Positions 63,536 to 64,000 of a DNA stretch of 64,000 nucleotides are shown in pieces. Positions within the stretch are counted from its first letter, which is position 1. Every line of letters begins with the position of its first letter. The notes below the pieces were generated by a model. It made no database searches and was not told where the DNA came from. It saw nothing but the letters and a program-made list of their open reading frames with translations. The DNA is from Ancylostoma caninum. Taxonomy: Eukaryota > Nematoda > Chromadorea > Rhabditida > Ancylostomatidae. The DNA lies in NCBI GenBank assembly GCA_037903475.1, contig JBAJFG010000075.1:1-64000 (forward strand), read 5' to 3'. A program made the position numbers and the translations under genes.

Positions 63536-63547
63536 GAAGAAGGGGCG
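63536..63547 (+). other. Polypurine tract of the gypsy element
   Basis: GAAGAAGGGGCG abuts the 3' LTR and is the likely plus-strand primer. Confidence 0.7.
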
Positions 63548-63969
63548 TGTAAAGTAGATGAAACATATTGTTGTCCATGTTTGTTTATGTTTGTTAACCC
63601 GTGCTATTGTTCTTTCTTTATTTCTCAATCGATACCGTTGTACCCGTGCACTTGGGAGGCCGGCGGCCTGATCTGTCTCGGCCGCCTCTTATGATCTACC
63701 GGTGTTTCACTTACTGGCGCTCTCTAGCCTCTCTATTCCCTCGCCACCGGTATAAAAGGCCGGACCCCCGGCATAAAACACTTCTTCTACTTCTTCTCAC
63801 TTTTCGTCGCTGCTACGACCTGTCCTCCCTCGGCTCGTCAGTCGCCGGTCATTTCCCCCCACCATCCTACTTGTGCGGCCTACGTGTTACTAAATCAATA
63901 AAAAGTTACACGACGGGACCTCTCTGTGACACATCCGCCGGATAACCCACCAGCAGAGGAAAACCCACA
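63548..63969 (+). repeat. 3' LTR of the gypsy element
   Basis: 422 bp, same limits as the 5' LTR, with TATAAAA near 63751 and AATAAA at 63897-63902. Followed by CTTT, the target-site duplicate. Confidence 0.95.
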
Positions 63970-64000
63970 CTTTCGGATTTTCCTCCATAACTTCTGGTGA

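Larger units (their letters stand above)
55833..63969 (+). mobile_element. Ty3/gypsy LTR retrotransposon (8137 bp)
   Basis: Two 422-bp LTRs, TGTAAAGTAG...CCCACA, flanked by the 4-bp target duplication CTTT (55829-55832 and 63970-63973). By eye the LTRs differ at five positions (T/A, T/G, C/T, A/G, A/G), so the insertion is young. Internally: gag, protease, RT (YLDD), RNase H, integrase, an additional C-terminal domain and a small basic ORF. Domain order RT-RH-IN defines Ty3/gypsy. Lesions are a palindrome in gag, a TAG in RT and a frameshift between RT and RNase H. Confidence 0.97.

Overview
The window is eukaryotic repeat-rich DNA, most plausibly from a clade V (strongylid, hookworm-like) nematode. 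I base this on the mix of mobile elements: RTE-type non-LTR elements, BEL/Pao elements whose primer-binding sites fit a tRNA-Gly 3' end, D,D34D mariners, TTAA-flanked palindromic MITEs, and short introns. There are no bacterial operons, rRNA genes or CRISPR arrays. Only one ORF looks like a possible host gene: a membrane-anchored Lys/Glu-rich protein at 9811-10488. Species assignment is inference.

Layout. 1-2297 is a 59-bp minisatellite. 2413-2548 is a non-LTR reverse transcriptase scrap. 3594-4878 is a nearly intact mariner (transposase broken by one homopolymer frameshift). 5717-5938 is an RTE 3' fragment. 6228-9040 and 15597-18422 are the two arms of a large inverted repeat (about 2.8 kb each) around a 6.5-kb spacer that holds the Lys/Glu-rich gene and a 5'-truncated RTE element; the RTE runs on into the right arm. 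18441-26189 is BEL/Pao element 1, with 271-bp LTRs and a 1594-codon pol ORF. In the place usually taken by env it carries a coiled-coil/Arg-Ser/triple-zinc-knuckle module.

26190-32430 holds small foldback elements and MITEs. 32431-42234 is a pile-up of insertions around one AT-rich RTE tail: RTE, then mariner 2, then a hAT-type MITE, then mariner 3, which is split by a PIF/Harbinger element. That element carries a two-exon transposase gene and a Myb-like partner. 42235-48538 is mostly unannotatable AT-rich DNA with a simple repeat, an inverted pair of dispersed repeats and a TTAA MITE. 48539-55321 is BEL/Pao element 2: 5' LTR, broken gag-pol and the start of an env-like ORF, truncated at a 464-bp palindromic TTAA MITE (55326-55789). 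55833-63969 is a Ty3/gypsy element with 422-bp LTRs, a CTTT target-site duplication, a 65-bp perfect palindrome inside gag and a pol with an unexplained post-integrase domain of roughly 280 residues. It appears to sit inside the end of a Tc1-like element.

The retroelements still show how their parts worked together: Gag and its zinc knuckles package RNA, protease cleaves the polyprotein, RT/RNase H copies from the tRNA primer and integrase inserts the copy. The two BEL elements share an organisation in which the 3' ORF starts right after a good splice acceptor, which suggests a spliced subgenomic mRNA. In one element that ORF is env-like; in the other it is a second nucleocapsid-like protein.
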